From positions 36,070 through 100,069 of the forward strand of contig NZ_VUNM01000004.1 of the NCBI RefSeq assembly GCF_009695655.1: DNA of 64,000 nt. The letters are read 5' to 3'. The position numbers and the translations under genes are program-made. The number at the start of each line of letters is the position of its first letter. Position 1 is the first letter of the stretch. The notes below the pieces were generated by a model that did no database searches, had not been told where the DNA came from, and saw only the letters and a list, made by a program, of their open reading frames with translations. This document shows positions 36,552 through 44,868 of the stretch, piece after piece. This DNA comes from Sharpea porci. GTDB taxonomy: Bacteria; Bacillota_I; Bacilli_A; Erysipelotrichales; Coprobacillaceae.

Positions 36552-37275
36552 CCGTAGAATTATTCATCTTATTAATATGAATAACTTCATCCGAGAACTG
36601 CAAGACTTTCCCCACACGCAACATTGTGATAGAAACAATCTTACATCGATTCTTAACAAGTGTATTCATAATGTCTTCATGATGGTAAAAGAAACTACCT
36701 TCTAATGAGACAACAATAGCTAGTGAGCCCTGACTTAGACTTTGTGCTAGCTCTAACTGTTTTTCATCACTTGTCCCGATTTGAACAAAGCGATTAAAGG
36801 AAGACATCTTGTTTTGAAAATGCAAGCCTGCATAGTTCGCATATTCTAAGCCAAAGAAGGCAATAGAAGAGGCATCATGAAGCATTTCTGCAATACGTTC
36901 CATTTGTCTATAATCTATATTTTCATAAGTGAATTGAATATTCTCAATGACGTTTTGAGTATATGTCTGAAAGATGGATTGGAGATCTGTTTCTTTCGCA
37001 TTCACAACCTTTTTATCATAATCGACATCAATTGCAAGCGTCGAAGCAATCTCATCTTTAAAATCCTTATAGCTTGCATAACCAAGTTTCCTTACAAATC
37101 TTGTAATGGTACTCGCTGAAACAAAGCATAAATCTGCAAGTTCATAGATTGTCAGCTGTGGAATTTCATGATAATGCTTCACTATCATTCTTGCGACATC
37201 ATATTCCGAAGCCTTACCCTCTCCAAAATTTACAAAATTCAGCAATCTTGCCATGATAGAAATACCCTTAATCAT
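36478..37275 (-). CDS. RpiR-family transcriptional regulator
   Basis: 265 residues: an N-terminal HTH_6 domain (~15-75, LADLCFVSASTITRFVRKLGY) and a SIS sugar-phosphate-binding domain (~115-245, IAFFGLEYANYAGLHFQNKM). Such regulators sense phosphosugars. Read in the same direction as the bglA operon, and once directly upstream of it, so control of that operon is likely. The start at 37275 is chosen for AGGAG ten bases ahead; ATGs exist on either side. The 3' end is one of the two att-like repeats. Confidence 0.88.
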   Translation of the reverse strand: MIKGISIMARLLNFVNFGEGKASEYDVARMIVKHYHEIPQLTIYELADLCFVSASTITRFVRKLGYASYKDFKDEIASTLAIDVDYDKKVVNAKETDLQSIFQTYTQNVIENIQFTYENIDYRQMERIAEMLHDASSIAFFGLEYANYAGLHFQNKMSSFNRFVQIGTSDEKQLELAQSLSQGSLAIVVSLEGSFFYHHEDIMNTLVKNRCKIVSITMLRVGKVLQFSDEVIHINKMNNSTEGRITIMYFLELLIMNYYIRYGSK

Positions 37276-37354
37276 CTTCTCCACACTCCTATATCCCATA
37301 GTATACCAAATTATTGCACAACAACCATAGCATTCATTCTTAAACGCACCGTAT

Positions 37355-37411
37355 TTAGCACTCTTTAAAAGAAAGTGCTTATTTTTAGCACTTATTAGTT
37401 GACACTGCTAA
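37355..37411 (+). promoter_or_regulatory. Two CIRCE-like HrcA operators
   Basis: TTAGCACTC-N9-AAGTGCTTA (37355-37381) and TTAGCACTT-N9-CACTGCTAA (37385-37411). Both match the CIRCE inverted repeat with the correct 9-bp spacer and imperfect right arms. The second overlaps the hsp20 -35. Confidence 0.85.
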
Positions 37412-37427
37412 AATAGAAGAGTAAAGT
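37399..37427 (+). promoter_or_regulatory. hsp20 promoter
   Basis: TTGACA (37399-37404), 17-bp spacer, TAAAGT (37422-37427); the -35 is inside the second CIRCE site. Confidence 0.7.
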
Positions 37428-37470
37428 AATAGATGTAAAAGATAAAGAAACACAAAAGGAGTGGAAATAT

Positions 37471-37854
37471 ATGTATTTTAATTTATTCGATGACTTATTT
37501 AATGATGATTACTTTGCCCCTGCAAAGAAAGTAAGTTCAATGAAAACTGATATTTATGAACAGGGTGATAACTATGTTTTAGCTATTGAATTACCAGGTA
37601 TCAACAAAGAACAGGTAAAGCTTAATTTGAAAGATGGTTATTTGACTGTTTCTGTGACTGCATCAGAAGTCAAAGAAGGCAATATGATTCGTAGCGAACG
37701 TTATCATGGCGATGCTAGTCGTAGCTTCTATGTTGGTGAAGAATTCAAGCCTGAAGACATTAAAGCACGCTTTGAAAATGGTGAATTGTTTATTACTTTA
37801 CCTAAAGAAGCACCTAAGAAAATTGAAGAAACTCATTATATTAATATCGACTAA
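37471..37854 (+). CDS. Small heat-shock protein Hsp20
   Basis: 127 residues with an alpha-crystallin domain (~22-115: YVLAIELPGINKEQVKLNLKDGYLTV, ARFENGELFITLPK). A short N-terminal arm FNLFDDLFNDD precedes it, and IEE replaces the usual IxI tail. It is an ATP-independent holdase. AAAGGAG precedes the ATG. Double CIRCE sites indicate HrcA control. Confidence 0.95.
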   Translation: MYFNLFDDLFNDDYFAPAKKVSSMKTDIYEQGDNYVLAIELPGINKEQVKLNLKDGYLTVSVTASEVKEGNMIRSERYHGDASRSFYVGEEFKPEDIKARFENGELFITLPKEAPKKIEETHYINID

Positions 37855-37886
37855 CAGAAATTACCCCCTGTTATTCATATAAATTT

Positions 37887-37910
37887 GGCATCCATCTGGA
37901 TGCCTTTTTT
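37887..37910 (+). terminator. hsp20 terminator
   Basis: GGCATCC, ATCT loop, GGATGCC, TTTTTT. Confidence 0.9.
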
Positions 37911-37929
37911 GTGTTTATTGAGATTGTGC

Positions 37930-37975
37930 TAAAGTCAAGAGTTTTGTTGACTTTAAAGGGGCTAGAGAATATAAT
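37930..37975 (+). promoter_or_regulatory. Promoter and 9-bp palindromic operator of the GGGtGRT operon
   Basis: TTGACT (37947-37952), 17-bp spacer, TATAAT (37970-37975). TAAAGTCAA (37930-37938) and TTGACTTTA (37947-37955) form a perfect palindrome with an 8-bp centre; its right arm contains the -35. Confidence 0.8.
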
Positions 37976-37980
37976 TTCCG

Positions 37981-38050
37981 TAGGTGAAACCCTCACCTTT
38001 TAGTCTGACTTTTTGGACGAAGTCAGAAACGCGTCATAGGAGAAAGGAGT
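37981..38050 (+). other. Structured 5' leader of the GGGtGRT operon
   Basis: Two successive hairpins, AGGTGA...TCACCT followed by TTT, and CTGACTT...AAGTCAG, precede the ribosome site. They could form an attenuator or a small riboswitch, but no known class is matched. Confidence 0.4.
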
Positions 38051-38055
38051 AAAAA

Positions 38056-38748
38056 ATGATTTATTCAAACGAAGTTGAAGAAATGTATTGCGTTAAACAG
38101 GGCGGCAATCATGGTTGTGCCCCTATTCCTGAAGAAGGAAAATGGGTTTATTCAAAAGAGATTAAGGATATCTCTGGATACACTCATGGTATCGGCTGGT
38201 GTGCACCTCAGCAGGGTACTGCTAAATTATCTTTAAATGTTAAGGAAGGTATCATCGAAGAATGTTTAATTGAAACAGTTGGATGTTCTGGTATGACACA
38301 TTCTGCAGCAATGGCTGCTGAAGCTATTGTTGGTCGTACAGTACTTGAAGCATTAAATACTGACTTAGTATGTGATGCCATCAACACTGCTATGAGAGAA
38401 TTATTCTTACAGATTGTTTACGGTCGTTCACAGTCTGCATTCTCTGAAGGTGGTTTAGTCATCGGTGCCGGTCTTGAAGACTTAGGTAAAGGCTTAAGAT
38501 CAATGGTTGGTACAACTTATGCAACTAAAGCTAAAGGTCCTCGTTACCTTGAATTAACTGAAGGTTATATCACAAGAGTTGCCTTAGATAATGATGATCA
38601 GATCTGCGGATATGAATTCGTTAACTTAGGTAGAATGATGGATATGATTAAGGCTGGAGAAGATGCTAACGAAGCTGTTAAGAAAGCTACTGGTCACTAT
38701 GGTAGATTCGAAAATGCTGCTAAGTACATCGATCCAAGAAAGGAATAA
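38056..38748 (+). CDS. Fe-S scaffold-like partner of GGGtGRT protein
   Basis: 230 residues. The central part resembles NifU/IscU-type scaffold proteins (GIGWCAPQQGTAKLSLNV, ETVGCSGMTHSAAMAAEAIVG); the cysteines in CVKQGGNHGCAP, GWCAP and GCSG are candidate cluster ligands. In many anaerobic Firmicutes this gene directly precedes a GGGtGRT gene, as here. Exact function unknown. GAAAGGAG lies before the ATG. High expression is suggested by the strong promoter and codon bias. Confidence 0.82.
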   Translation: MIYSNEVEEMYCVKQGGNHGCAPIPEEGKWVYSKEIKDISGYTHGIGWCAPQQGTAKLSLNVKEGIIEECLIETVGCSGMTHSAAMAAEAIVGRTVLEALNTDLVCDAINTAMRELFLQIVYGRSQSAFSEGGLVIGAGLEDLGKGLRSMVGTTYATKAKGPRYLELTEGYITRVALDNDDQICGYEFVNLGRMMDMIKAGEDANEAVKKATGHYGRFENAAKYIDPRKE

Positions 38749-38761
38749 GGAGGATTACATA

Positions 38762-39775
38762 ATGGCTATCGAATTCGAAGGTTATGAAAGAAGAATTAAA
38801 CAGATCAACGCTAAGTTAAATGAATATGGCATTAAAGACTTAGAAGAAGCAAAGAAGATCTGTGACGATGCAGGCGTAGATGCTTATGGTATCGTTCAGT
38901 CTACACAGCCAATCTGCTTCGAAAACGCTAAATGGGCTTACACTGTAGGTGCTGCTTTAGCTATCAAGCATGGTGATAAGAAAGCAAAAGATGCTGCAAA
39001 GACTATTGGTGAAGGTTTACAGTCATTCTGTATCCCTGGTTCAGTTGCTGATGACCGTAAAGTTGGTTTAGGTCATGGTAACTTAGGTGCAAGATTACTT
39101 GACGAAGAAACTAAGTGTTTCGCATTCTTAGCTGGTCATGAATCTTTCGCTGCTGCTGAAGGTGCAATCAAGATTGCATTAAACGCAAATACAGTAAGAC
39201 AGCAGCCATTAAGAGTTATCTTAAATGGTTTAGGTAAAGATGCTGCTAAGATCATCTCAAGAGTTAACGGTTTCACTTATGTTGAAACACAGTTCGATTA
39301 TTTCACTGGTAAAGTAAATGTTCTTTCAAGAACTCCTTACTCTGATGGTGATAGAGCTAAAGTTAACTGCTATGGTGCAGATGACGTACGTGAAGGCGTA
39401 GCTATCATGTGGTTAGAAGATGTTGATGTATCTATCACAGGTAACTCAACTAACCCAACTCGTTTCCAGCATCCAGTAGCTGGTACTTATAAGAAGGAAA
39501 GAATTGAAGCTGGTAGACCTTACTTCTCAGTTGCTTCTGGTGGAGGAACTGGTCGTACATTACATCCAGATAACATGGCTGCAGGACCTGCTTCATATGG
39601 TATGACTGATACTATGGGTCGTATGCACTCAGATGCTCAGTTCGCTGGTTCTTCATCAGTACCTGCTCACGTAGAAATGATGGGCTTAATCGGTATGGGT
39701 AATAACCCAATGGTTGGTGCTACTGTTGCCGTTGCTGTTGCAGTTGAAAAAGCTGCTGCTGAAGGCAAATTCTAA
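38762..39775 (+). CDS. GGGtGRT protein
   Basis: 337 residues, named for the SGGGTGRTLHPDNMAAGP motif (~residue 260-277). It is a conserved, Gly/Ala-rich cytosolic protein of anaerobic Firmicutes with no established reaction. The start is the ATG at 38762, with AAGGAGG 6 bp upstream and 13 bp after the preceding stop. Codon use (GGT, GAA, TTA) suggests strong expression. Confidence 0.88.
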   Translation: MAIEFEGYERRIKQINAKLNEYGIKDLEEAKKICDDAGVDAYGIVQSTQPICFENAKWAYTVGAALAIKHGDKKAKDAAKTIGEGLQSFCIPGSVADDRKVGLGHGNLGARLLDEETKCFAFLAGHESFAAAEGAIKIALNANTVRQQPLRVILNGLGKDAAKIISRVNGFTYVETQFDYFTGKVNVLSRTPYSDGDRAKVNCYGADDVREGVAIMWLEDVDVSITGNSTNPTRFQHPVAGTYKKERIEAGRPYFSVASGGGTGRTLHPDNMAAGPASYGMTDTMGRMHSDAQFAGSSSVPAHVEMMGLIGMGNNPMVGATVAVAVAVEKAAAEGKF

Positions 39776-39799
39776 AATCATTCAACTTTAATAATAAAA

Positions 39800-39830
39800 G
39801 GAAGGTCTTCTCCTATGAACCTTCCTTTTT
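39800..39830 (+). terminator. Terminator of the GGGtGRT operon
   Basis: GGAAGGT (39800-39806) pairs with ACCTTCC (39819-39825), followed by a T-run. Confidence 0.85.
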
Positions 39831-39835
39831 TCGTA

Positions 39836-39861
39836 TTTTAAAACCAGTCATTATGACTGGT
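39836..39861 (-). terminator. Terminator of the SARP operon
   Basis: Minus strand: ACCAGTC pairs with GACTGGT, then TTTTA. Confidence 0.7.
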
Positions 39862-40671
39862 TTACTGCTTAAATTTAGCTGCTAACTGCATTAATTGGTC
39901 TTTAGAAATATGGAAACGATCACATAAATCATCCAACATCTGATTAAGTTCTTCAGGCGATTTATTCTTAATATTCTCTAAATCAATACCGGTCATGTTT
40001 TTCATAAGATCAGGATTCTTCTCATACATTTCCTTAGCCTGATCAAACATCGATTTCTGTTTCTCTTGATCACGCTTTACCGCCGCTTCTAAAGCATCAA
40101 TTTCCTCACTATCAAGTTCAAGTTCTTCAACAAGTTTTAAAATCTTATCCCCAAGCAAACTCATATTCATCATATAAGTCTGTAATTCCGTCTCTTTATT
40201 TTCTTCAATTTCCTCAAGATAAGCATGTAGATATTCTTCCTGCAAATCTGTCAAGGTCGTATCTTCATAGACATCATCCTGAATATCATGAAGAATAATA
40301 CCACCATAATAATAAATAGCATCCACATCACTCATATCATAATGAACAGGAAGATCCTTCAATTCACTCACAGCTTGAGCAATCTTTTCACAAAACTCTT
40401 CATTACCATTAAAACGGGCAGTCTTAGCCCCTTTAAGAATAAGCTGATCACTCTTGCCATGTTCTTTATGAATTATGATATCTTCTAAATCATCAAAAGA
40501 GACAAAGCCTGGTTGTTTCACACAGAAATAAAAACCTTTCTTTGTGACAATAAAGCCATGAGTAGGATCTATTTCTCCATAGAGTTGGATTGATTGTATG
40601 TCTTGATCTCCATAGGCATCAATAGCTTGTCCGATTGTTGGTGGGAGATGTGCTTCATCATAATATTTCAT
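39862..40671 (-). CDS. Hypothetical acidic cytosolic protein, last gene of the SARP operon
   Basis: 269 residues, no signal or membrane segment, no family recognised. The N half is beta-rich (IQSIQLYGEIDPTHGFIVTKKGFYF). The C half is helical and acidic (LEEIEENKE, DQEKQKSMFDQAKEMYEKNPDLMKNM). The start at 40671 has AGGAGG 9 bp upstream inside the previous gene, which it overlaps by 14 bp. Confidence 0.75.
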   Translation of the reverse strand: MKYYDEAHLPPTIGQAIDAYGDQDIQSIQLYGEIDPTHGFIVTKKGFYFCVKQPGFVSFDDLEDIIIHKEHGKSDQLILKGAKTARFNGNEEFCEKIAQAVSELKDLPVHYDMSDVDAIYYYGGIILHDIQDDVYEDTTLTDLQEEYLHAYLEEIEENKETELQTYMMNMSLLGDKILKLVEELELDSEEIDALEAAVKRDQEKQKSMFDQAKEMYEKNPDLMKNMTGIDLENIKNKSPEELNQMLDDLCDRFHISKDQLMQLAAKFKQ

Positions 40672-40852
40672 TCTTCTTTTCCTCCTCACGATCATCTTCT
40701 AATGCTGAATTAATGAGATTCAAAAGTTCTAGAGCACTGCGAAATTGCTGGGTACGATTATTGTCTATCCAAGTAATATCCCCCTGCCAGATCTTATCAT
40801 CATTTTCCCGCACAGTAATCATAAAAGACTGTGCTTTTGAACGTATTTTCAA
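40658..40852 (-). CDS. Hypothetical small protein, TTG start
   Basis: 64 residues (LKIRSKAQSFMITVRENDD..., acidic/Lys-rich end). A TTG start at 40852 is chosen: GGAGG is 7 bp upstream and TTGA overlaps the TGA of the preceding gene. The short body WQGDITWIDNNRTQQFRSALELLNLI resembles part of the preceding protein (WQGFLLIEGK...FHGIMELLNVM), so the two may be related folds. Unknown function. Confidence 0.65.
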   Translation of the reverse strand: MKIRSKAQSFMITVRENDDKIWQGDITWIDNNRTQQFRSALELLNLINSALEDDREEEKKNEIL

Positions 40853-41271
40853 GATAGTACCTCCGTATTCATCACATTTAATAATTCCATAATTCCATGA
40901 AATTGAGAGCATTTTCCCTCAATCAAGAGAAAGCCCTGCCAGCCTGCCTCGTGTCTTGATTTCAGATAGATATCTAAGCTCATTTTCTTGCCTTCTATCT
41001 TTCTTAGATCATGGTAGTCATGATAGAGCTTTGGAGAAGCTTGATAATTGATATTAGCTTTCTTAGAGCGAAAGCTTCTAAGCTGGACACTTGGCATAGG
41101 ATTACCAATACTATTAAACATCTGATCACCTTTAATGATCAGTTCGTTGAAATCTATAAAATCAATAGGATCTTTTATAGCAGCATTGTAGATTTTCCCT
41201 CTTATTGGATGAATGCCATCAATAGTGACATGCATAAAAGCATGGGGAGCACTTTGTATATAGTTTTCCAT
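40849..41271 (-). CDS. Hypothetical protein of the SARP operon
   Basis: 140 residues, soluble, no family recognised. Its end (GWQGFLLIEGKCSQFHGIMELLNVMN) is echoed by the next small protein. It starts one base after the SARP stop, so it is surely co-transcribed. Confidence 0.72.
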   Translation of the reverse strand: MENYIQSAPHAFMHVTIDGIHPIRGKIYNAAIKDPIDFIDFNELIIKGDQMFNSIGNPMPSVQLRSFRSKKANINYQASPKLYHDYHDLRKIEGKKMSLDIYLKSRHEAGWQGFLLIEGKCSQFHGIMELLNVMNTEVLS

Positions 41272-41272
41272 C

Positions 41273-42439
41273 TTATTTCACTTCCTGCATTGCTAGCTGT
41301 AATGCAATACCTTTATTATTTAAATTACGATTAATACGGGCTGTGACACGATTCATCACCTGACATGCATCTTCATAATTACACATTGTCAACATCACAA
41401 CATATTGATTATAGGAATAACGACAAATCACATCACCCGTACGCAGTGATGAGACAAAGGTCGTCTTTAAGTCTTCCATTGTCTTACATAAATAACGCTT
41501 GCCTTTTTCATCTTCAGGATAATATTTGACAGTCACTAGACAAATATAAGAACTAAGGCCAACACGGTCAATCACCCTGGATTGTAAAGTAAAGATTGTG
41601 CGAAACGTACCATATTCCACATACATAGCCCCAGTTTTATGACAATCTTCTAAGTCCTTCATGACATCAATGATTGTGGATGAGGCAGTATGCGTCTCTT
41701 TCTGAATGAGGGCATAAAGACTTTGTAATTCTTCACTTGGATAAGTGCCAAGCGTGTGATAAAAATGATCAACAACAGCCGTATATACCTTTCCCGCTTC
41801 TTCATATTGTCTATTTAAATAAAGACCCTTAATCCATAAAGCATAGAGAGATTCATTCGTTTGATCATACTCACTGCCTTTTTTCGCAACTTCAATCATC
41901 TTCAAATAATCCTTATGTTCTTCAAGATAATGAGCATAATGAAAAATCAGTGTTGTCGCCATTTGGCGATATGTCATTGCCTCAACAACTATATGACGAT
42001 CCCCATTCAATTCCGATAAATAATCACCCCGATATAGACTTAATGCCTTCACATAATATTCAGGCATCGTATAGTCTTCTTGATGATCAACAATATCCTT
42101 AAAAGTAAAAGCATCCACATCAAAAGTAAAATCAGGATTAAGATGATACGAGCCTCTTCCAGTCTTAATCACACCTTCTAAACCAAGCACTTTTTTCAAG
42201 ATCGTACGTAAACGATAAACAAGATTTTTTAAGGCATTTGTAGGGCTATCGATATCTTCATAAGCCCACAGGAACTGAATGATTTGTTCGCTTGTAATCT
42301 TATCTTTTTGATGATTGAGAAAGTAGACAAATAAAAGAATAAGCTTGTTGGATTTCATTTCCTGCATCGTCATCATCTGGCCATGATAGGAAATTGCAAA
42401 CTGTCCAAATGTACGTACAGTAATTATTTTGTCATTCAT
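41273..42439 (-). CDS. SARP-type regulator (winged helix + BTAD)
   Basis: 388 residues. An OmpR-like winged helix (~1-95, VRTFGQFAISYHG...LKNLVYRLRTILKK) is followed by a bacterial transcriptional activator (TPR-like) domain (~100-245). The C-terminal ~140 residues resemble a degenerate GGDEF-like fold (YICLVTVKYYPE, VICRYSYNQYVVML) lacking the catalytic motif. The start (MNDKII) follows AGGAATAATATT. It heads the four-gene operon and probably controls it or the divergent filament operon. Confidence 0.82.
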   Translation of the reverse strand: MNDKIITVRTFGQFAISYHGQMMTMQEMKSNKLILLFVYFLNHQKDKITSEQIIQFLWAYEDIDSPTNALKNLVYRLRTILKKVLGLEGVIKTGRGSYHLNPDFTFDVDAFTFKDIVDHQEDYTMPEYYVKALSLYRGDYLSELNGDRHIVVEAMTYRQMATTLIFHYAHYLEEHKDYLKMIEVAKKGSEYDQTNESLYALWIKGLYLNRQYEEAGKVYTAVVDHFYHTLGTYPSEELQSLYALIQKETHTASSTIIDVMKDLEDCHKTGAMYVEYGTFRTIFTLQSRVIDRVGLSSYICLVTVKYYPEDEKGKRYLCKTMEDLKTTFVSSLRTGDVICRYSYNQYVVMLTMCNYEDACQVMNRVTARINRNLNNKGIALQLAMQEVK

Positions 42440-42461
42440 AATATTATTCCTCGCTCCTAAC

Positions 42462-42489
42462 ATTATAGCAAACTTTAGCGTCACTTCAA
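42462..42489 (-). promoter_or_regulatory. Promoter of the SARP operon
   Basis: TTGAAG (42484-42489), 16-bp spacer, TATAAT (42462-42467). Confidence 0.7.
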
Positions 42490-42561
42490 ATTAATTCAGT
42501 CATACAATTATGAAGTATTGGTAGAAATGTCATGTTCATTTGACCTTTTTACGTAATTTTT

Positions 42562-42590
42562 TAGTCAAAGGCTATTATAGCGTATATAAT
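42562..42590 (+). promoter_or_regulatory. Promoter of the type IV filament-like operon
   Basis: TAGTCA (42562-42567), 17-bp spacer, TATAAT (42585-42590), divergent from the SARP promoter about 75 bp away. Confidence 0.6.
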
Positions 42591-42609
42591 AGATACAGAG
42601 GTGATGGGT

Positions 42610-43524
42610 GTGTCAAAAAAATGGTTGATAATTTTATGTATGCTCATCATGGTGGGATGTACACAAAAAAGCACGCATGAAAAAACACGTGACAATACAC
42701 CTTATGTCGCTATATGTAAGCGAGGAGACAAAGATATTGGCAACAAGCTAGTGACAATTGATATCTCTAACGCCTTAGATGGCTACATGATTGTCATCTA
42801 TCATGGCACGAACAGCCAGGTGAAGTTTCGTATCTACAATCCCAATGAAACCGATCCCTATACCTATGACCTTCAGCCAAACGAAAACATTTTCCCTTTA
42901 ACAGGTGGTAATGGCAACTATAAGTTTGTGCTTTATGAACATGCTTCCGCCAACAAATACTACCTTTCCTATACAACCACCGCTTCCCTTAAGATTAAGA
43001 ATGATACTACAACCTATCTCTATCCCAATCAATATGTCAACTACAACAAGAAGACAAAGACGGTTGAGTTTGCAGCTAAGCTTGTCAAAGATGCTCATAG
43101 TGATTTAGATGTTGTGACCAAGGTTTATAACTATTGTGTGAAACATATTCACTATGATGAAAATAAATCCAAGCTTGCCAATAATGGACAGCTTGCCGGA
43201 TATATTCCCAAAATTGATGAAATCATGGAGAAGAAAGTGGGTATCTGTTTTGATTATGCGGCTGTGATGGCCTGTATGTTGCGTTCACAACATATTCCTA
43301 CCAGGATGTTGATTGGCTATGCCAATACTCCTGATGGCGTGATTTATCATGCCTGGATTGGGGTTTATACAAAGGAGACAGGTTGGATTGATAATTTGAT
43401 TAAGTTTGATGGTAAGAACTGGTCACTAATGGATCCAACGATTGCTTCAGAAGATCCTGATAGTGATATTGTTAAGAAATTTATTACGGATAAGAGTCAT
43501 TATACTGAAAAATATAAGTATTAG
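42610..43524 (+). CDS. Transglutaminase-fold lipoprotein
   Basis: 304 residues from the GTG at 42610 (GAGGTG upstream). Lipoprotein signal with lipobox LIMVGC (C17), a beta-rich ~100-residue region, then a transglutaminase-like core with Cys213 (GICFDYA), His247 (YHAWIGVY) and Asp275 (LMDPT). Bacterial members act as cysteine proteases, amidases or crosslinkers. It is the first gene of a filament operon, 12 bp before the PilC-like gene, so its substrate may be the filament or the cell wall. Confidence 0.85.
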   Translation: MSKKWLIILCMLIMVGCTQKSTHEKTRDNTPYVAICKRGDKDIGNKLVTIDISNALDGYMIVIYHGTNSQVKFRIYNPNETDPYTYDLQPNENIFPLTGGNGNYKFVLYEHASANKYYLSYTTTASLKIKNDTTTYLYPNQYVNYNKKTKTVEFAAKLVKDAHSDLDVVTKVYNYCVKHIHYDENKSKLANNGQLAGYIPKIDEIMEKKVGICFDYAAVMACMLRSQHIPTRMLIGYANTPDGVIYHAWIGVYTKETGWIDNLIKFDGKNWSLMDPTIASEDPDSDIVKKFITDKSHYTEKYKY

Positions 43525-43536
43525 GAGAGACGAGAT

Positions 43537-44568
43537 ATGCGTCAATTAACGAATAAAGAAATTGCGAATTTTACAGGACAGGTGGCAATGATTCTTCATG
43601 CGGGTATTTCACCCTATGAAGGCATCAGCATTATGAACGAAGATAATCATACTTCACCTCTACATGTCCACTTAGCCCGCATCAGCAATGAGCTAGATCA
43701 AGGAGCGAGCTTCTATAAAGCCTTAATGTCCACTGAGGCCTTTCCTGACTATATGTTGGAGATGGTCCATATTGGAGAAGAAAGTGGAACATTAGAAAAT
43801 GTCATGGACGCCTTAAGTAAGCACTACGCAAGACTGCATACAAGCAGTGAAGACTTAAGAAGTGCAATTGCCTATCCTCTTATTATGATTGTGATGATGA
43901 TGGCAGTTGTCATTATTCTTATCACCCAGGTCTTGCCCATCTTCAACCGTGTCTATATGCAGTTAGGAAGTACCCTTTCAGGCTCAGCTTCCTTCATTCT
44001 TCATCTTGGTCTTTTTCTCAACAACTATATCTTTGTCTTTGTGATTTTGCTTGTCCTGCTTGTCCTGCTTTACTTCTATCTTACAAAGACGGCAAAAGGC
44101 CAACAAAAACTTTCCCACTATTTATCAAAAGCAAGCTTCTCAAAAAATATCTCACGTAAACTCGCTCTCTCCCACTTTACTTCGGGCATGGCCATTGCCT
44201 TAAGTTCCGGTCTTGATATCGATGATAGCTTTAAATTATCTTCTTCGCTTGTTGAAAACGACTTGCTTTTGAAGCAAATAAAAGATGCTCAAAAAATCAT
44301 GGAAGAGAAGGATATTGCTCAAGGCTTGACTGAATCCAAAGTACTGACTGGGATGGATGCAAGAATGATTAAGCTTGGTTATAAGACAGGTGGGATGGAA
44401 GAGATATTTCATAAAATCAGTGCCACCTATGAAGAAGAAGCTAATCATGCGATTGATCATCTCATAAGCATTATTGAACCTACTCTTGTGGCCATTCTTG
44501 CTGTTATTATTGGTGTTATTCTGCTTTCTGTCATGTTGCCATTATTAGGAATTATGGGGTCATTATGA
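43537..44568 (+). CDS. PilC/GspF-type inner-membrane platform protein
   Basis: 343 residues with two T2SSF domains (~10-125 and ~210-330) and three helices (~113-140, ~155-185, ~310-340). Motifs ILHAGISPYEGI, MVHIGEESGTLENVM and IKLGYKTGGMEEI are typical. It anchors pilin assembly in type IV pili, type II secretion and ComG systems. AGGAGAGACG precedes the ATG; its TGA overlaps the next ATG. Confidence 0.92.
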   Translation: MRQLTNKEIANFTGQVAMILHAGISPYEGISIMNEDNHTSPLHVHLARISNELDQGASFYKALMSTEAFPDYMLEMVHIGEESGTLENVMDALSKHYARLHTSSEDLRSAIAYPLIMIVMMMAVVIILITQVLPIFNRVYMQLGSTLSGSASFILHLGLFLNNYIFVFVILLVLLVLLYFYLTKTAKGQQKLSHYLSKASFSKNISRKLALSHFTSGMAIALSSGLDIDDSFKLSSSLVENDLLLKQIKDAQKIMEEKDIAQGLTESKVLTGMDARMIKLGYKTGGMEEIFHKISATYEEEANHAIDHLISIIEPTLVAILAVIIGVILLSVMLPLLGIMGSL

Positions 44569-44852
44569 TGAAGAAGTATATGATGACATTATTGAGTCTT
44601 GTTGTTATTGTGGGATTTATTGTAGGAATGCAAAGAATGAATGCCGCCAGCAAGAAACAAGCTTATCATGCTTTAGATCAAGCTGTCGCAAGAGCGATTA
44701 ATGAATGTTATGCGAATGAAGGTCAATATCCTGAAAACAAAGACTATCTTGAGAAGCATTATCATCTTGTCTATGATCATGACATGTTTACGATTGAATA
44801 TGTTGCCTATGCGAGTAATATCAGACCAACCTATACAATCATAGAGAAATAA
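44565..44852 (+). CDS. Pilin-like small membrane protein
   Basis: 95 residues: one N-terminal helix (~6-22, MTLLSLVVIVGFIVGM) then a helical stem (AYHALDQAVARAINECYANEGQYPENKDYLEKHY) and a short beta tail, the layout of a minor pilin. A classic prepilin-peptidase site (G-F-x4-E) is lacking. ATGA overlap with the PilC-like gene implies coupling. Confidence 0.72.
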   Translation: MMKKYMMTLLSLVVIVGFIVGMQRMNAASKKQAYHALDQAVARAINECYANEGQYPENKDYLEKHYHLVYDHDMFTIEYVAYASNIRPTYTIIEK

Positions 44853-44868
44853 GGAAAGGAAGATTACT

